From contig WOFQ01000016.1 in NCBI GenBank assembly GCA_012184525.1, positions 372,001 through 436,000 on the forward strand: a DNA stretch of 64,000 bases. The letters are read 5' to 3'. The position numbers were made by a program, and so were the translations under genes. The stretch is from Xenoacremonium recifei. Its lineage: Eukaryota > Ascomycota > Sordariomycetes > Hypocreales > Nectriaceae. This document shows, piece after piece, positions 10,529 to 20,387 of the stretch (position 1 is its first letter; every line of letters begins with the position of its first letter). A model generated the notes under the pieces. The model was not told where the DNA came from. It worked only from the letters and a program-made list of their open reading frames with translations, and ran no database searches.

Positions 10529-13099
10529 CTACAGTTTCTCCGGCATGCCGAGTTGCTGGTCCAGCTCCGTCAGATGCGATATCTCGTCGAACGCCTCGAG
10601 CGCTTCCTGGATCGGATCTTCGATGACATGGTCCTCATCAACATGGTCATCAAGATGATCCGCCAGGAGGCTCAACCTCCCCTGAACATGATCCCCTGCG
10701 GCCTCCTCGCCCGGGACTGCTGCATCCTGCACCGCCGCGCGCCACCCCTCGATCATGAGTTCAGGCTGGAACGTCCCGTTGAGCACCACGCTGTCCTTCC
10801 CACCGCCATCCCGCTCGCGCAGCTTATGCACGATGCGCGGGATCTGCATCGCCTCCTCCTCCCCCGTCGCAAGCTGTCGATGCAGCGGCGCGTCCTGGCT
10901 GCGCAGCGCGAGATCCAGGGACCGACTCAGGGGGTCCACGGGCGTGTACGCCGCCCACTGCTTCAGCAGCAGGTGCTCCAGCCGGGCCAGCACGGCGCCC
11001 GACCCGCGGATCTTGTGTTTCCGCAGGTCGGCCTCGAGGGCCTTGGGGATGAGGCGCGGCGAGTGGGCGCGCCAGAAGGGGTTTGGGTGCGTGCGCAGGA
11101 GCACGCGGCGCAGCTGGCGGCGGCAGTAGTGGTCTAGCTTGCGGTCCAGCACGCCGTGGAAGAAGACGACGCCGAGGCCGTGCGGGCAGCGTAGATTGGT
11201 GCAGAGGGTGATGAGCGCGGCGTAGGTGGCCTGGTCGGGCTGCAGCTCCCAGGGCTTGAGCAGGGCCATGGCCCAGCGCGCGAGGGAGCGGCTGCGCGTG
11301 GCGGCGGCGTGGCGCAGGAGCAGGTTCACGGTGCTGAGCTCCATCTTGAGGCCGTCCTGGGCCTGCATCGCGATGAGGCGCTTGCAGTCGTCGACGCGGG
11401 CGGACTCGGGGCGGTGGAAGCGCAGCAGCTCGGTCAGGATGCGGTTCATGGCGCCGACGGTGCACCAGGCCTTGCCGTAGCGCTCGCGCTGAGAGGCCAG
11501 GAACCAGGCCAGCGTCTTGCCGGCCTTGAAGGCGCTGTAGGCGTCGTGCGAGGCCATGGTCTCGGCGATGCCCTTGCGCGTGGTGGCGTGCTTGAACATG
11601 CCCAGCTCGTACATGGCCACGACGACCTGGCGGCGCTCGTCCTCGCCCTTGGTGAGGCGCAGGAACAGCAGCCAGGTGCGGATGTTGGGCTCGTAGTAGC
11701 GCTTGTCCATGCGGCACAGGAAGCGGTAGAAGAAGCCGACGTCGTGCTTGTTGGTGTAGCCCTCGAGCATCATGTTGTAGACGTCCGTGTCCATGGGCAC
11801 GCCCCAGCCCTCGGCGAGCCGGAAGAGGCGGTTGGCCGAGGCTGCGTGGCCGCCCTTGAAGGCCATCAGCGCGATGGCCATCTTGACCGTCGACACCGTG
11901 ATGAAGGGGCGCGCCGCCGCGTCCTCGAACGCCTCCATGATGAGCCGGATGCGGATGCCCTCGGTGTCGATCTTGCGTCCGTCCGGCGTCCGGGTGCCGT
12001 AGAACGGGATCGCCAGGTGCGGCTTGATGCGTCCGTACGTGAGGCTCGCAATGTACGTCTCAAAGTTCTCCCGCGTCCACGTCTCGGGCCGCGGGATGTC
12101 CTCGTAGGGCTTCGAGATCCAGTGCGGCTGGTACTCCTTGTGCACCCAGAAGTTGTCGTTGTCGGCCTGGTCATCTGCCATGGACGCGCCTCCATTCAGC
12201 GCCCCCTGGATCGTCGGCCAGAGTTGTTTGGTCCGGTAGTCAGTTGACCCAACCTCGCCCAGCTCGTACACCTTGGCCTGCTGGCATTGCCGCACAATCT
12301 CGTCCGCTGCCGCCGTCAACACAGAGCTCTTCCCGCGCAGCACCACGGCTGACGGGTTCTGGTCGACCGAAGCCCGGAGCTTCTGCAGCACGCCCGTTGC
12401 CGAGTCCACGTATTGGAGGTTCAAGTTGTCGATATCGATGTCCCATGATTGTGGCAGGACGATTCGCACAGCCGACATGTTGGGCTGGTCGTCCCATTTC
12501 GGCGTCATCTTCTTCATGAGGCCGAAGCAGTCTGACCAGGTGGCCAGCCGCTTGGAGAAGGTAGTCCAGACGGTATGTTGTCCGACTTGACGCCGTGTGT
12601 CTCTCACGTGCTCCTTGTAGCTCGCCATTGTGCCGGCCTTCGTGGGGTATTCTCGCGCCTTGTGGACGAAGGCTTTGTAGGAATTTTTGCTCTCGCTGTC
12701 CTCGGGTATTTGGGCGTCTTTGAAAGCATTTTTGAACATTTGATTTCGATTGAGACCCATCTTTGTGTTGGGTAACTTTGTAGCTGCGCCAGTCGGGCTC
12801 TTCTTTTGCGTCGTTCCCTCGTCTTTGCTCTCGTCAATCGACCATGTTGGGCTTGGCGTTGTGGTGGCATTGGATGTTTGAGTAGTGACCGCAGAAGAAG
12901 AAACAGGCTCAGGCTCAGTCTCAGTCTCAGCCTCGGCGGCAGCCTTCAGAGTCGATTCGCATCGGCGGCTGTTCGCGATCGAAGAGGGTTCCGGCCATAG
13001 GAGCCTCGAGGGCGTCAGGTCCCTGGAAATCAGCGGGAGCCCAGCGACGTGGCCGCACCGTGACCGAGCCCTCCATAGCGACTTGATCCCCAGGGACAT
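10529..13099 (-). CDS. Mitochondrial pentatricopeptide-repeat (PPR) protein
   Basis: Single exon, 856 aa. The N-terminus is rich in Arg, Ser and hydrophobics and almost free of acidic residues (MSLGIKSLWRARSRCGHVAG), as expected for a mitochondrial presequence, followed by a low-complexity ETETEPEP stretch. A segment near residues 205-270 (NPSAVVLRGKSSVLTAAADE) looks like a small RNA-binding fold, but this is weak. PPR-like helical pairs follow from about residue 400 (STVKMAIALMAFKGGHAASA, DTDVYNMMLEGYTNKHDVG, ELSTVNLLLRHAAATRSRSL, QATYAALITLCTNLRCPHGL). Such fungal proteins bind mitochondrial transcripts or rRNA; the target cannot be told. Much of 11000-12200 is very GC-rich at third positions, which creates long antisense open frames (up to 312 codons) that are not genes. 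Confidence 0.75.
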   Translation of the reverse strand: MSLGIKSLWRARSRCGHVAGLPLISRDLTPSRLLWPEPSSIANSRRCESTLKAAAEAETETEPEPVSSSAVTTQTSNATTTPSPTWSIDESKDEGTTQKKSPTGAATKLPNTKMGLNRNQMFKNAFKDAQIPEDSESKNSYKAFVHKAREYPTKAGTMASYKEHVRDTRRQVGQHTVWTTFSKRLATWSDCFGLMKKMTPKWDDQPNMSAVRIVLPQSWDIDIDNLNLQYVDSATGVLQKLRASVDQNPSAVVLRGKSSVLTAAADEIVRQCQQAKVYELGEVGSTDYRTKQLWPTIQGALNGGASMADDQADNDNFWVHKEYQPHWISKPYEDIPRPETWTRENFETYIASLTYGRIKPHLAIPFYGTRTPDGRKIDTEGIRIRLIMEAFEDAAARPFITVSTVKMAIALMAFKGGHAASANRLFRLAEGWGVPMDTDVYNMMLEGYTNKHDVGFFYRFLCRMDKRYYEPNIRTWLLFLRLTKGEDERRQVVVAMYELGMFKHATTRKGIAETMASHDAYSAFKAGKTLAWFLASQRERYGKAWCTVGAMNRILTELLRFHRPESARVDDCKRLIAMQAQDGLKMELSTVNLLLRHAAATRSRSLARWAMALLKPWELQPDQATYAALITLCTNLRCPHGLGVVFFHGVLDRKLDHYCRRQLRRVLLRTHPNPFWRAHSPRLIPKALEADLRKHKIRGSGAVLARLEHLLLKQWAAYTPVDPLSRSLDLALRSQDAPLHRQLATGEEEAMQIPRIVHKLRERDGGGKDSVVLNGTFQPELMIEGWRAAVQDAAVPGEEAAGDHVQGRLSLLADHLDDHVDEDHVIEDPIQEALEAFDEISHLTELDQQLGMPEKL

Positions 13100-13637
13100 T
13101 TGTCATATATGGAGCATCGTCATTTGTCGCGGCGTGCGGGTGAGTCTCTTGGGAGAGGACGGTTGTGTAGTAAGTCGAGCGCATGAGCTATTGAGAAAAG
13201 ACGGTCGCCGCTTTTTGCCGTTATCGATAAGAACTTCCATGCGACGTCGGCGAAGGGTATCACGTGATGCACAACGTCGACTTATGCTAGAACATTGATC
13301 ACAACCAAAGGCTACAAGTCATTTTATTGAGGGCGAAAGGGAGGAATCACAAAAGATTTCCGGGTTTCATATGTCTCTAATAATGCTACGAGATACTAAG
13401 AAGCGTCTTACAGACTCTCGCTGTTGCATTATAACAAGTCACCTTCCGCTCTCCATGCTTGTGCTTAGCTTTATCCCCCAACCATATATTCCCGACCAAC
13501 CAGATAACTATACCAGGAGCGTGCCACCACGCTATCTTTTTGGAAACCCTCTCCTCCAAGCAGTATTCGCCGACTCGCTAAAGCAATAAAAAAGTAGAAA
13601 AATGCCACTGAGAGGCTTGAAATGGTAGTCCGTCCTT
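13100..13637. other. Spacer between two minus-strand genes
   Basis: About 540 nt. It holds the PPR gene's promoter/leader and the 3' UTR of the dysferlin-domain gene. It is more AT-rich than the flanking genes. No gene was seen. Confidence 0.45.
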
Positions 13638-15086
13638 TCACTCTTCCGGAGGCTCAGGCTTCGCTCCTCCGCTTTGATCTATGCCCTGCCATCCCTCGTG
13701 CCACCCCTTGTCAGTATCGACGGCGTCCTTGACATCGCCGCTCTCGGCCATCTGCTTCACGTCGCTCCAGTAGGCTAGCTTGCGGACCTCCTCGTCGGCG
13801 TGCTTAACAGCTTCCTTGAGCGCCTGCTTTCTCTGTTCCAACTCAGGTGTTGCTTTCTTCTCTAGCTCAGCTGTGGTTTCGTCATATATCTGCATCAGGC
13901 GGCTGAGAAGTATGCGTCGTGACGCCTGGAAGACAAAAATGGACATGATCTCGTGCATCTCTTCCTGCAATTGCGAAAGATCTATCGCATGGTCCAGGTA
14001 GTTCTCGACGGCCTCGAGCTTCTCTCGGTCTATCCGAGCTGCTCGCAGTCTCCGCAACAGCGTCTCCACATCTTCGATATCCGGTGGTTTCTCGTCGACA
14101 TCAGCACCTGAAGCCTGGCTTATGCTCGTCCCCGTGGCCATGCGACTGCTCGCCACGCTAGCACGCGAGCGATGCGTGCGCTCTGAGGCGGGCCGGATGG
14201 TGAAGTAATCGGCATTCAGCATGTGGGGATCAGTCGAGATGTCGTCCGTCGGCTTCTTGATCCTCTTGCGTGTCCAGGCGCGTCTCCGGACAAAGGAGTT
14301 CCACCAACTGCCCTTGTGCCAAGAAAACTTCCTCCCAAAGGCAAACGAGTATTCCCAGCCCTCCTCGTCCACGCCCTCTTGGTGGTTGATGCGCCATTCG
14401 GGCCAGGCCCATTCCCATGATGGATCGGGGACCTGGGCTGTATATATGCTGGTCGGCGAAGCTTTATGGTAGGCATTGGCTGGAGCACGTTAACATGGAA
14501 AAGCTCACATATCTTCTCTGTTTCTGGTTTACTGGGGACTTACTCCATGGTGGTGGATCAAGCCCGCCCAAAGCCTGCCCTGAAAAGAGGGCAATGCCAC
14601 AGAGGAAGCCTCCTCGCTCGTTCTGATACAGGATATCAATCGCAGTCTCTCGCTCAAGATGGGGCTTCTTGGGCTTGGTGAGGTTGTTTCCGTGAAAGGC
14701 TTCGGGAGTGGGCTCTACCGTTGCAGAGTTAGCAGTTGTTGGGGGCCTCAGAGCTGAAGGGCTTTCCTACCTTGGACCTCTATCGACGGCCTCATCATGG
14801 GATGGGGAAGCGCGAGCTCCTCTTCCTGGTTTCTGGCCTCCTGGCTCTGCGATTGCTCGCCATGGCCATTTGGCACAGTATTCCCCTGGCTGGATGACTG
14901 GTCCTGCTGGCTCTCGTTGTGCGGCAACAGAGCCTGGGTCGTGGAGCTCCGCGTCATGTCAGTGGTCTCGGGGGTTATGGGCGACGGCGGCGTGCGGACG
15001 CCATCATGGTCGACGAGGGAGATTTCGTGGTCGAAGTCGGTGGGCTTCATGCCGGCCGCCCGCCGCGAGCTCGACACTTTCATCAT
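13638..15086 (-). CDS. Dysferlin-domain protein, annotated elsewhere as 'meiotically up-regulated gene 65' type
   Basis: Three exons on the minus strand: 15086-14771, 14714-14544 and 14479-13638, giving 442 aa. The introns (GTAGGA...GTAG and GTAAGT...CCAG) restore a continuous DysF domain: inner/N part with AIDILYQNERGGFLCGIALF and LDPPPWTNAYHKASPTSIYT, then the C part with DPSWEWAWPEWRIN and GWEYSFAFGRKFSWHKGSWW followed by a basic RRRAWTRKRIKK. The N-terminal 110 residues are disordered; a helical, coiled-coil-prone C-terminal half (about 270-420) follows. DysF domains occur in Pex30-family peroxins, yeast Spo73 and fission yeast Mug65, and act at membranes. Function here (ER/peroxisome or spore-membrane biology) is inference. 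A nine-codon upstream ORF overlaps the start (see findings). Confidence 0.75.
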
Positions 15087-15109
15087 CGTGGCAGAGCTCT
15101 CATGGACAT
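15083..15109 (-). promoter_or_regulatory. Short upstream ORF overlapping the dysferlin-gene start
   Basis: ATG at 15109 opens an eight-residue frame (MSMRALPR) whose TGA (15085-15083) overlaps the proposed main ATG (15086-15084) as ATGA. If the mRNA starts upstream of 15109, this would place translation of the main frame under reinitiation or leaky scanning. Transcript start is unknown. Confidence 0.4.
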
Positions 15110-16464
15110 GACGATGGAGAGCGTGGAGCGATCACGACGGTTCACTGGGCGGGGGGGCCTTGGAGCTGCGCTGGAAGCAGATGGCATCAACGAAAAGAAA
15201 GGACAAGGAGAAACGAAGAATCCTATTCCACGCGATGGAAACGAGAGCTCGAGAATGGATTGGAGAGGAAGGTTGAGACTGGATGGGATGGACCCTCGTG
15301 TAGGAGGCGCCACCTAGGTCAGGGCAACTGCGTTCAGCCAGCCAGCAGTCAGCTAGCCGTTATGAACGGTGCCTGCCCAACCACTGCAGTGCCCTAGGAA
15401 CCTGTTTTTCTCCGGGCATTTTGCTTTACGAGACGGTCTACAGTGCTAGAGCCTGCCTACGCGCGGCCCCTCTTGCACTAGATCGACCAGCTGTGAGGCT
15501 GAATCTGGACGGATGCTATCTGGCGAATTCTCTGCTTGTGACGATGCTCTCCGTCGATGATGTAATGACGCCCACCCGGCGCAAACCGTCCGTTCTGAAC
15601 ATCGCATCCATGCTACAGCTTTAAGGTGCTTAGCATGAGCATAAGTTGGGGTTGGGAATCATGCGACCTTGATCATGGGCCAACCACGGAGGTGCGGAGA
15701 TGTGATCTAGCTTCCCAGGTCGATCTCTCTCGCGTTCGCAACGGATTCGTTCTTGAACATCGACTCAGATCCCATGCAAACGGGCATTTTCACATCCCTC
15801 TTCAAGGCCTTCACAGCGCCGCTCAGTGGATTTAGCGGGCGTGGTGGAGCAGGCTAGTCGCTGGAGCTGGAGCTGGAGCTGAGTGAAGCTCGACAAGCCC
15901 GGCGGCGATCGACGACGGGACCTGGACGTACCACATGCATTCAACTACCGGACCTCTATCAAAGGGAGATCAGAAATAAATATTAAAACAGTCCAATATG
16001 CGAGAAGAGGAAACACCCTTCGGGCCTATTCCAGCTGCATTGGGCCCAATTCCCGCAAGCGAGCTCCCATTCCAGCGGCCGTCCGCGCCCGAAATAAGGA
16101 GTAAGGTACCCCGGATTCGTTCGGCCGGCGGTACGTACCTGTACCTGGCTCCCCGCTGTGCATGCCGCACTACGTCATGTATCGCAAACCAAAGCATTGA
16201 CACTGCACTGCAGCTGCGGGCAGGAATTGGAGAGTGTTGCAATCCAATCCAGTCTCGATGACATGCAACGTCGGCTGGACCAGGCCCTGGAGCGCCGGTA
16301 GCGAGTACTTTTGCCGGTGCACTTAAAGCACCATCATGCCATCCATCCCGTCCTGCTTTCCCTCCTCCCTGACCCTGTCTGTCATTCGCCCATCATCATC
16401 ATCGCTGCCCTCACCACCACCACCACTACAGAAAACATCCCATCTTCCAGCGCCCTCAATCGCC
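15087..16464. promoter_or_regulatory. Divergent promoter region, dysferlin-domain gene and LEA-like gene
   Basis: About 1.4 kb between divergent genes. It includes a CTGGAG hexamer repeat at 15861-15883, a GGTACC/GTACGTACCTGTACC cluster near 16107-16145, and a C/T- and CACC-rich leader before 16465. No credible gene was seen. Confidence 0.45.
15861..15883. repeat. CTGGAG hexanucleotide repeat
   Basis: Three CTGGAG units followed by the partial unit CTGAG, in a non-coding spacer. A simple sequence repeat. Confidence 0.75.
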
Positions 16465-16988
16465 ATGTCTCGCTCGCGCATGCCCCTGATCCTCGGCGTC
16501 GGTGCCGCGTCCGGCGTCGGCTACTACCTCTACAAGGCCGGCGGCGACACCAAGGCCGCTGAGAACAAGTTCGAGAGTGCGTTGCGCCTCTCCTGTCCAT
16601 CGCTCCCACCACGCACGTAACTTGCTGACCTCCCGATCCCCAGGCGACATCCACAAGGCCTCCGCCAATGTCAAGAGCCACCTGCCCGGCAAGTCCCCCG
16701 TCGAGGCCGAGAAGTCGATGAAGCACTACGGCGAAGAGGCCGGTGCCAAGATTGACAAGACGGTGCGTCTCCCCCCAACAATCCAGTTCGAACGGTTATA
16801 AATTGACAATCTGAAAGCTCGCCGACGCCAACAAGCAGGTCGAGACGGCCAAGAGCAACGCGCAGGCCTACGCCAAGGACGCCAAAGCCGAGGCCCTCAA
16901 GGCCGTCGACAAGTTCGACCAGGCGGTCGAGGACAAGGCCGCCAAGGCCAAGGGCGGCATCTCCAGCTGGTTCGGCGGCAGCAAATGA
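16465..16988 (+). CDS. Small LEA-like protein ('calcofluor white hypersensitive' family)
   Basis: Three exons: 16465-16576, 16644-16762 and 16818-16988, giving 133 aa. Introns are GTGCGT...CCAG and GTGCGT...AAAG. The N-terminus has a short hydrophobic, Gly-rich segment (PLILGVGAASGVGYYLY), perhaps a membrane anchor. The rest is an Ala/Lys-rich amphipathic helix with LEA-type repetition (ANKQVETAKSNAQAYAKDAK, ALKAVDKFDQAVEDKAAK) ending in a conserved-looking WFGGSK. Small proteins of this shape are common in Pezizomycotina and often carry the 'calcofluor white hypersensitive' label, which is not a demonstrated function. A mitochondrial or inner-membrane location is possible but unproven. Confidence 0.75.
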
Positions 16989-17285
16989 GCGAGCGTCGGA
17001 GACGATATACCTTGTAATAGCGGAGGGGCGGATTGTTGATACCGCATTGATGTTCATGTTATGCGCGTTATGATGTTGCGCCAGTGTCTTGCAGGATTTA
17101 TGCTCTAGGTCAGCTTGAATTGAAATCCCGAGATTCACAACTGTATTCGAAAAAGGAGCGAGTGAACGAGTTCTGCGTTCGACAGACTCATCTTGAAGCA
17201 ATGCTTGAACCTAACCAGTACTCCCCGAGTCCCAATGCAAAGACAACGTCCCATATAACCTCACATAACATACAATGGTTCCCTT

Positions 17286-20075
17286 CTACCGGTCGAGCTC
17301 TTCGGCCACCAGCTTGAGAATCTCTTCGCAGCTCTTGCGCGCATTCTCTGGCCTCTTCGCAACCGCCTGCCAGACCTCGCCGTGCCGGGGCTCGTTCAGC
17401 ACGCACTTGTTGACCACGTCGTTACGCTTCTCCTCAGTGCCGTGCTGGCACAAGAAGCGATAGTACCACGCCCAGCTGTCGCCCTGGTCGCTGTCCAGCA
17501 CGAGCGCCTTCTCGAACCAGTTCTGCGCTTTGTCGAGCTTGCGGTCTCCCCAGAAGATGCGCGCCACAGCTACGAACAGCTGCGGGTCGTTGTCGACCTT
17601 CTTGATGGCCTCTAGACTGCGCGGCTTGCGCTGCGTGCGTGGCTCCAGGTGCCAGATCTGCTCGACCCAGAGGATTCCGCTCTTGGGCACCTCCTGTTGC
17701 GCCTTGGCCATCATTGACTTGGCTTGCGCGATGTTGCCGGCGCGGCGCTCGAGGCGTACGGATTCGCACCAGAGCTGCGCGTTCTTGGGCACGGCGAGAC
17801 GCGCGCGGTCGAGGACGGATCGTGCCTTGACCGTGAGCCCGGCCTTCTCCTCTAGCCGGGCATAGAGCAGCCATAGGGGAACCGACTTGGGGACGGCCTT
17901 GACACCCGTGCCGTATGCTTCTCTCGCCTGCCCCGTCTTGCCTAGGTCCTCGTAGATCTGGCCCTTAAGCATCCACAGCTTTGGTGCCGCCGGGAACAGC
18001 TGCAAAGCTTGTAGAACGAGGTCCAGTGCCGTCTCGACGTTGCCGAGTACTCGCTCAAACACCACACTCTTCATCCATACACGGTCTGTCGGCGCCTGTT
18101 CGCGTGCAACCTCCAGCAGCTTCCGGGCCTGATCCACGTTGCCGTTCTCTGACTCGAGCTTCACAGCCGCTAGCCAAATGTCTTCGTTGTTGGGGTTCTG
18201 TTGGAAGGCTCGCTTGAGGACCAGCCGGGCGTTGTCCACCTCGCCTGCCTGCCACTTCTCCTTGGCCAGCATCATCCACAAGTCCTCGCTCTTGGGGCAA
18301 GCCTCCACGGCTTTCTCGAGGACTTGCCATAATGACTCTCGGGTACCGTGATTCCTCTCTAGGTCTGCTGCTGCCATCCACATAGTTCTGCTGTTGACAA
18401 ACACTCGAAGAGCGTATGCGTAGATGGCTCTTGCCGTCTCGTACTTGCCTCTATTAATGCTCGATTTGGCGTCATCCATCCACGTTTCCTTGCGGTCGTC
18501 GTCCTCGTCCAATCCCCACCCAAGGGTTTCCCGAATAATATTCTCACAGGTGATGATGGCACCCTCATCCTCACACTTCTCGGCTTCACCAATCCATTCC
18601 TCACGTTTGGGCATGGCAGACTCTTTGACTAGGACCTGTACGGCACGCTTCATAACGTTAACCTTGGTGCCCTGTCCGAGCTGCTCTTGTAATCGCGCCG
18701 CAGCAATCCAGATCTCATGAGACGTCGGGCATGCTTTTCGCGCCTTGTTCAGGACCTTTTGTGCATTCTCTGGCGTCTCCAGTCGTGCAAGAGCAAGCCA
18801 CAAGTCTACAGAAAGGGGGATAAGCTCTGTTGCTTTCGCGAGAAGTAGTTTGGCATCGTCCGGGTTCTCCTCCAAATTGACAGCCTCCTTCCATAGGGCT
18901 TCGGATTCGGGGATATGATCGAGAGCCTGTCGAATCACTCGCTTCTTGTTGCTGGGAATGTTTTCGAGTCGCATTGCTTCCACCCAAAGCCTCACAGATC
19001 GATTGTTTGCCTCGATAGCTCTTCTTGCAATAACCTTGGCGTTTGGAGAATCGTGGTTAAGGCGAATGTTTTCTAGCCAGGCATCCTCGCTCTTGGGACA
19101 CCTGGTGCAACCCTGATCGATAGTTTTCCGTGCCGAAACGATCTTGCCAGCAAGCTCCTCTAGTCGGGCTGCCGCTATCCAGCCCAAAGCGTTGTTGGGA
19201 TTCGTCTTGACCACAGATTGCAGCAGTTCCCGTACACGGTTGATGTCACCGACATTGGCCTGCGCCTCGGTCATTTGCATCTTGTTTAGGCTCGTGAGAT
19301 AACCTTGTGTATCGATGCTCGTCGACGTGCCGGCCACAGAATCGCTTCCAGAGCTCTGGGAAGCCTGCTCCAGTCGCGACTTGAGCACCTTGTCTCGCGC
19401 CGCACCGATCTTGGCGAAGTTGGTCATGGTCCCGTCAGCCTGCTCCCCAGCACCAGAGGCGGCACCATCATCGGCAACCGTGGTTCCCAGCTCTGTCGAG
19501 TCTCTTGCCGCTGCGAGTACGCTGTCCGGAACTGCATAGAATCGTTGCCGAAGTGCCTGCTTACTTCGGCGATTCTTGCCAGTCAGGTCTCCTACCTCAG
19601 GGAGGTTTGCCCATTCGTCGTCCGTGACCGAAGCCAGTGCACGCTTCAAGTCGGAGAATTGCTGCTGGATCTTTGGATTGTTCCGCTCGTACTCTTCTCG
19701 TTCAGCAGTTTCGCGAGCCTCGCGCTGTTTCTTTCGTCGATCCATCCGCTCGTCGACCCATTCCCATATTCGATCAGCCTCCTCATCGTCTTTGTCGTAA
19801 ACACCACCAGCAAAGAGTCCAACTTCGTTATCGGGGTCTTGGTATCGGTCGTCATCGTCGCCGCCATCGTCCTCCTTGTCCTTCTTGCCGCCTTCGGGCG
19901 CGAGTCCAAGTTGCGCCGCACGCTTCGCAAGCGCTTCCTTGATCTGGTCTTCGCTGGGGCCGTCTCTGGCAGGACCAAGATCTGATCGCGTTGTGAAGCC
20001 TGTGGCACCTCGTCCCAGACCAGCGACGTAATTCTCCGGCGCTGGCTGGCTCAGAAAATCGCGGCGGCCGGACAT
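17286..20075 (-). CDS. PRP6: Pre-mRNA splicing factor PRP6/prp1 (U4/U6.U5 tri-snRNP)
   Basis: Single exon, 929 aa, close to the usual 900-940 of the family. The N-terminal PRP1_N domain starts with SGRRDFLSQPAPENYVAGLG and GRGATGFTTRSDLGPARDGP, followed by an acidic KEDDGGDDDDRYQDPDNEVG segment. From about residue 270 to the end there are HAT/TPR-type helical repeats with the recurrent pattern A..LE...G....AR (for example LGWIAAARLEELAGKIVSAR, LWLALARLETPENAQKVLNK, IWLAAVKLESENGNVDQARK). The protein bridges U5 and U4/U6 snRNPs in the nucleus and is essential in yeasts. It is divergent from DIM1 with a 312-nt shared promoter, and convergent with the small LEA-like gene (297 nt apart). Confidence 0.95.
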   Translation of the reverse strand: MSGRRDFLSQPAPENYVAGLGRGATGFTTRSDLGPARDGPSEDQIKEALAKRAAQLGLAPEGGKKDKEDDGGDDDDRYQDPDNEVGLFAGGVYDKDDEEADRIWEWVDERMDRRKKQREARETAEREEYERNNPKIQQQFSDLKRALASVTDDEWANLPEVGDLTGKNRRSKQALRQRFYAVPDSVLAAARDSTELGTTVADDGAASGAGEQADGTMTNFAKIGAARDKVLKSRLEQASQSSGSDSVAGTSTSIDTQGYLTSLNKMQMTEAQANVGDINRVRELLQSVVKTNPNNALGWIAAARLEELAGKIVSARKTIDQGCTRCPKSEDAWLENIRLNHDSPNAKVIARRAIEANNRSVRLWVEAMRLENIPSNKKRVIRQALDHIPESEALWKEAVNLEENPDDAKLLLAKATELIPLSVDLWLALARLETPENAQKVLNKARKACPTSHEIWIAAARLQEQLGQGTKVNVMKRAVQVLVKESAMPKREEWIGEAEKCEDEGAIITCENIIRETLGWGLDEDDDRKETWMDDAKSSINRGKYETARAIYAYALRVFVNSRTMWMAAADLERNHGTRESLWQVLEKAVEACPKSEDLWMMLAKEKWQAGEVDNARLVLKRAFQQNPNNEDIWLAAVKLESENGNVDQARKLLEVAREQAPTDRVWMKSVVFERVLGNVETALDLVLQALQLFPAAPKLWMLKGQIYEDLGKTGQAREAYGTGVKAVPKSVPLWLLYARLEEKAGLTVKARSVLDRARLAVPKNAQLWCESVRLERRAGNIAQAKSMMAKAQQEVPKSGILWVEQIWHLEPRTQRKPRSLEAIKKVDNDPQLFVAVARIFWGDRKLDKAQNWFEKALVLDSDQGDSWAWYYRFLCQHGTEEKRNDVVNKCVLNEPRHGEVWQAVAKRPENARKSCEEILKLVAEELDR

Positions 20076-20387
20076 GTTGGCTAGGAACGCGTGGCAGCTT
20101 CGGAGCAGACGCTGGTCGCAAAGAATGGATGGAGAGTAAAGTTGATGGAGAGCCGGCGTCGCGCAAAAGGTTCCTGAGCTAGGCTACCATGAGTGTGGGT
20201 GCGAAAAACCGGGCTATAGTGGTAATTGTAAGGGACCTAACCCCAAGCTTGACTTTAAATCACACATGTCTTGAGATTTTCCACACAGGCCTTTCTTATC
20301 GATAAACCCCATGTCAAAAAAGTTTCCCACATCACCGCCCCTCCTCAGATTCGAGATCCTCGAACCCGTTCCAAGCCCAGCATCACC
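20076..20387. promoter_or_regulatory. Shared divergent promoter PRP6/DIM1
   Basis: A 312-nt region separates the two start codons, so both core promoters and leaders must fit inside it. No canonical motif was singled out. Confidence 0.5.

Noticed and set aside
11309..12247. 312-codon plus-strand open frame antisense to the PPR gene
   Set aside because: Produced by very high GC at third positions of the PPR gene; its translation is low-complexity (Leu/Val/Ala/Glu/His/Gly) and has no domain.
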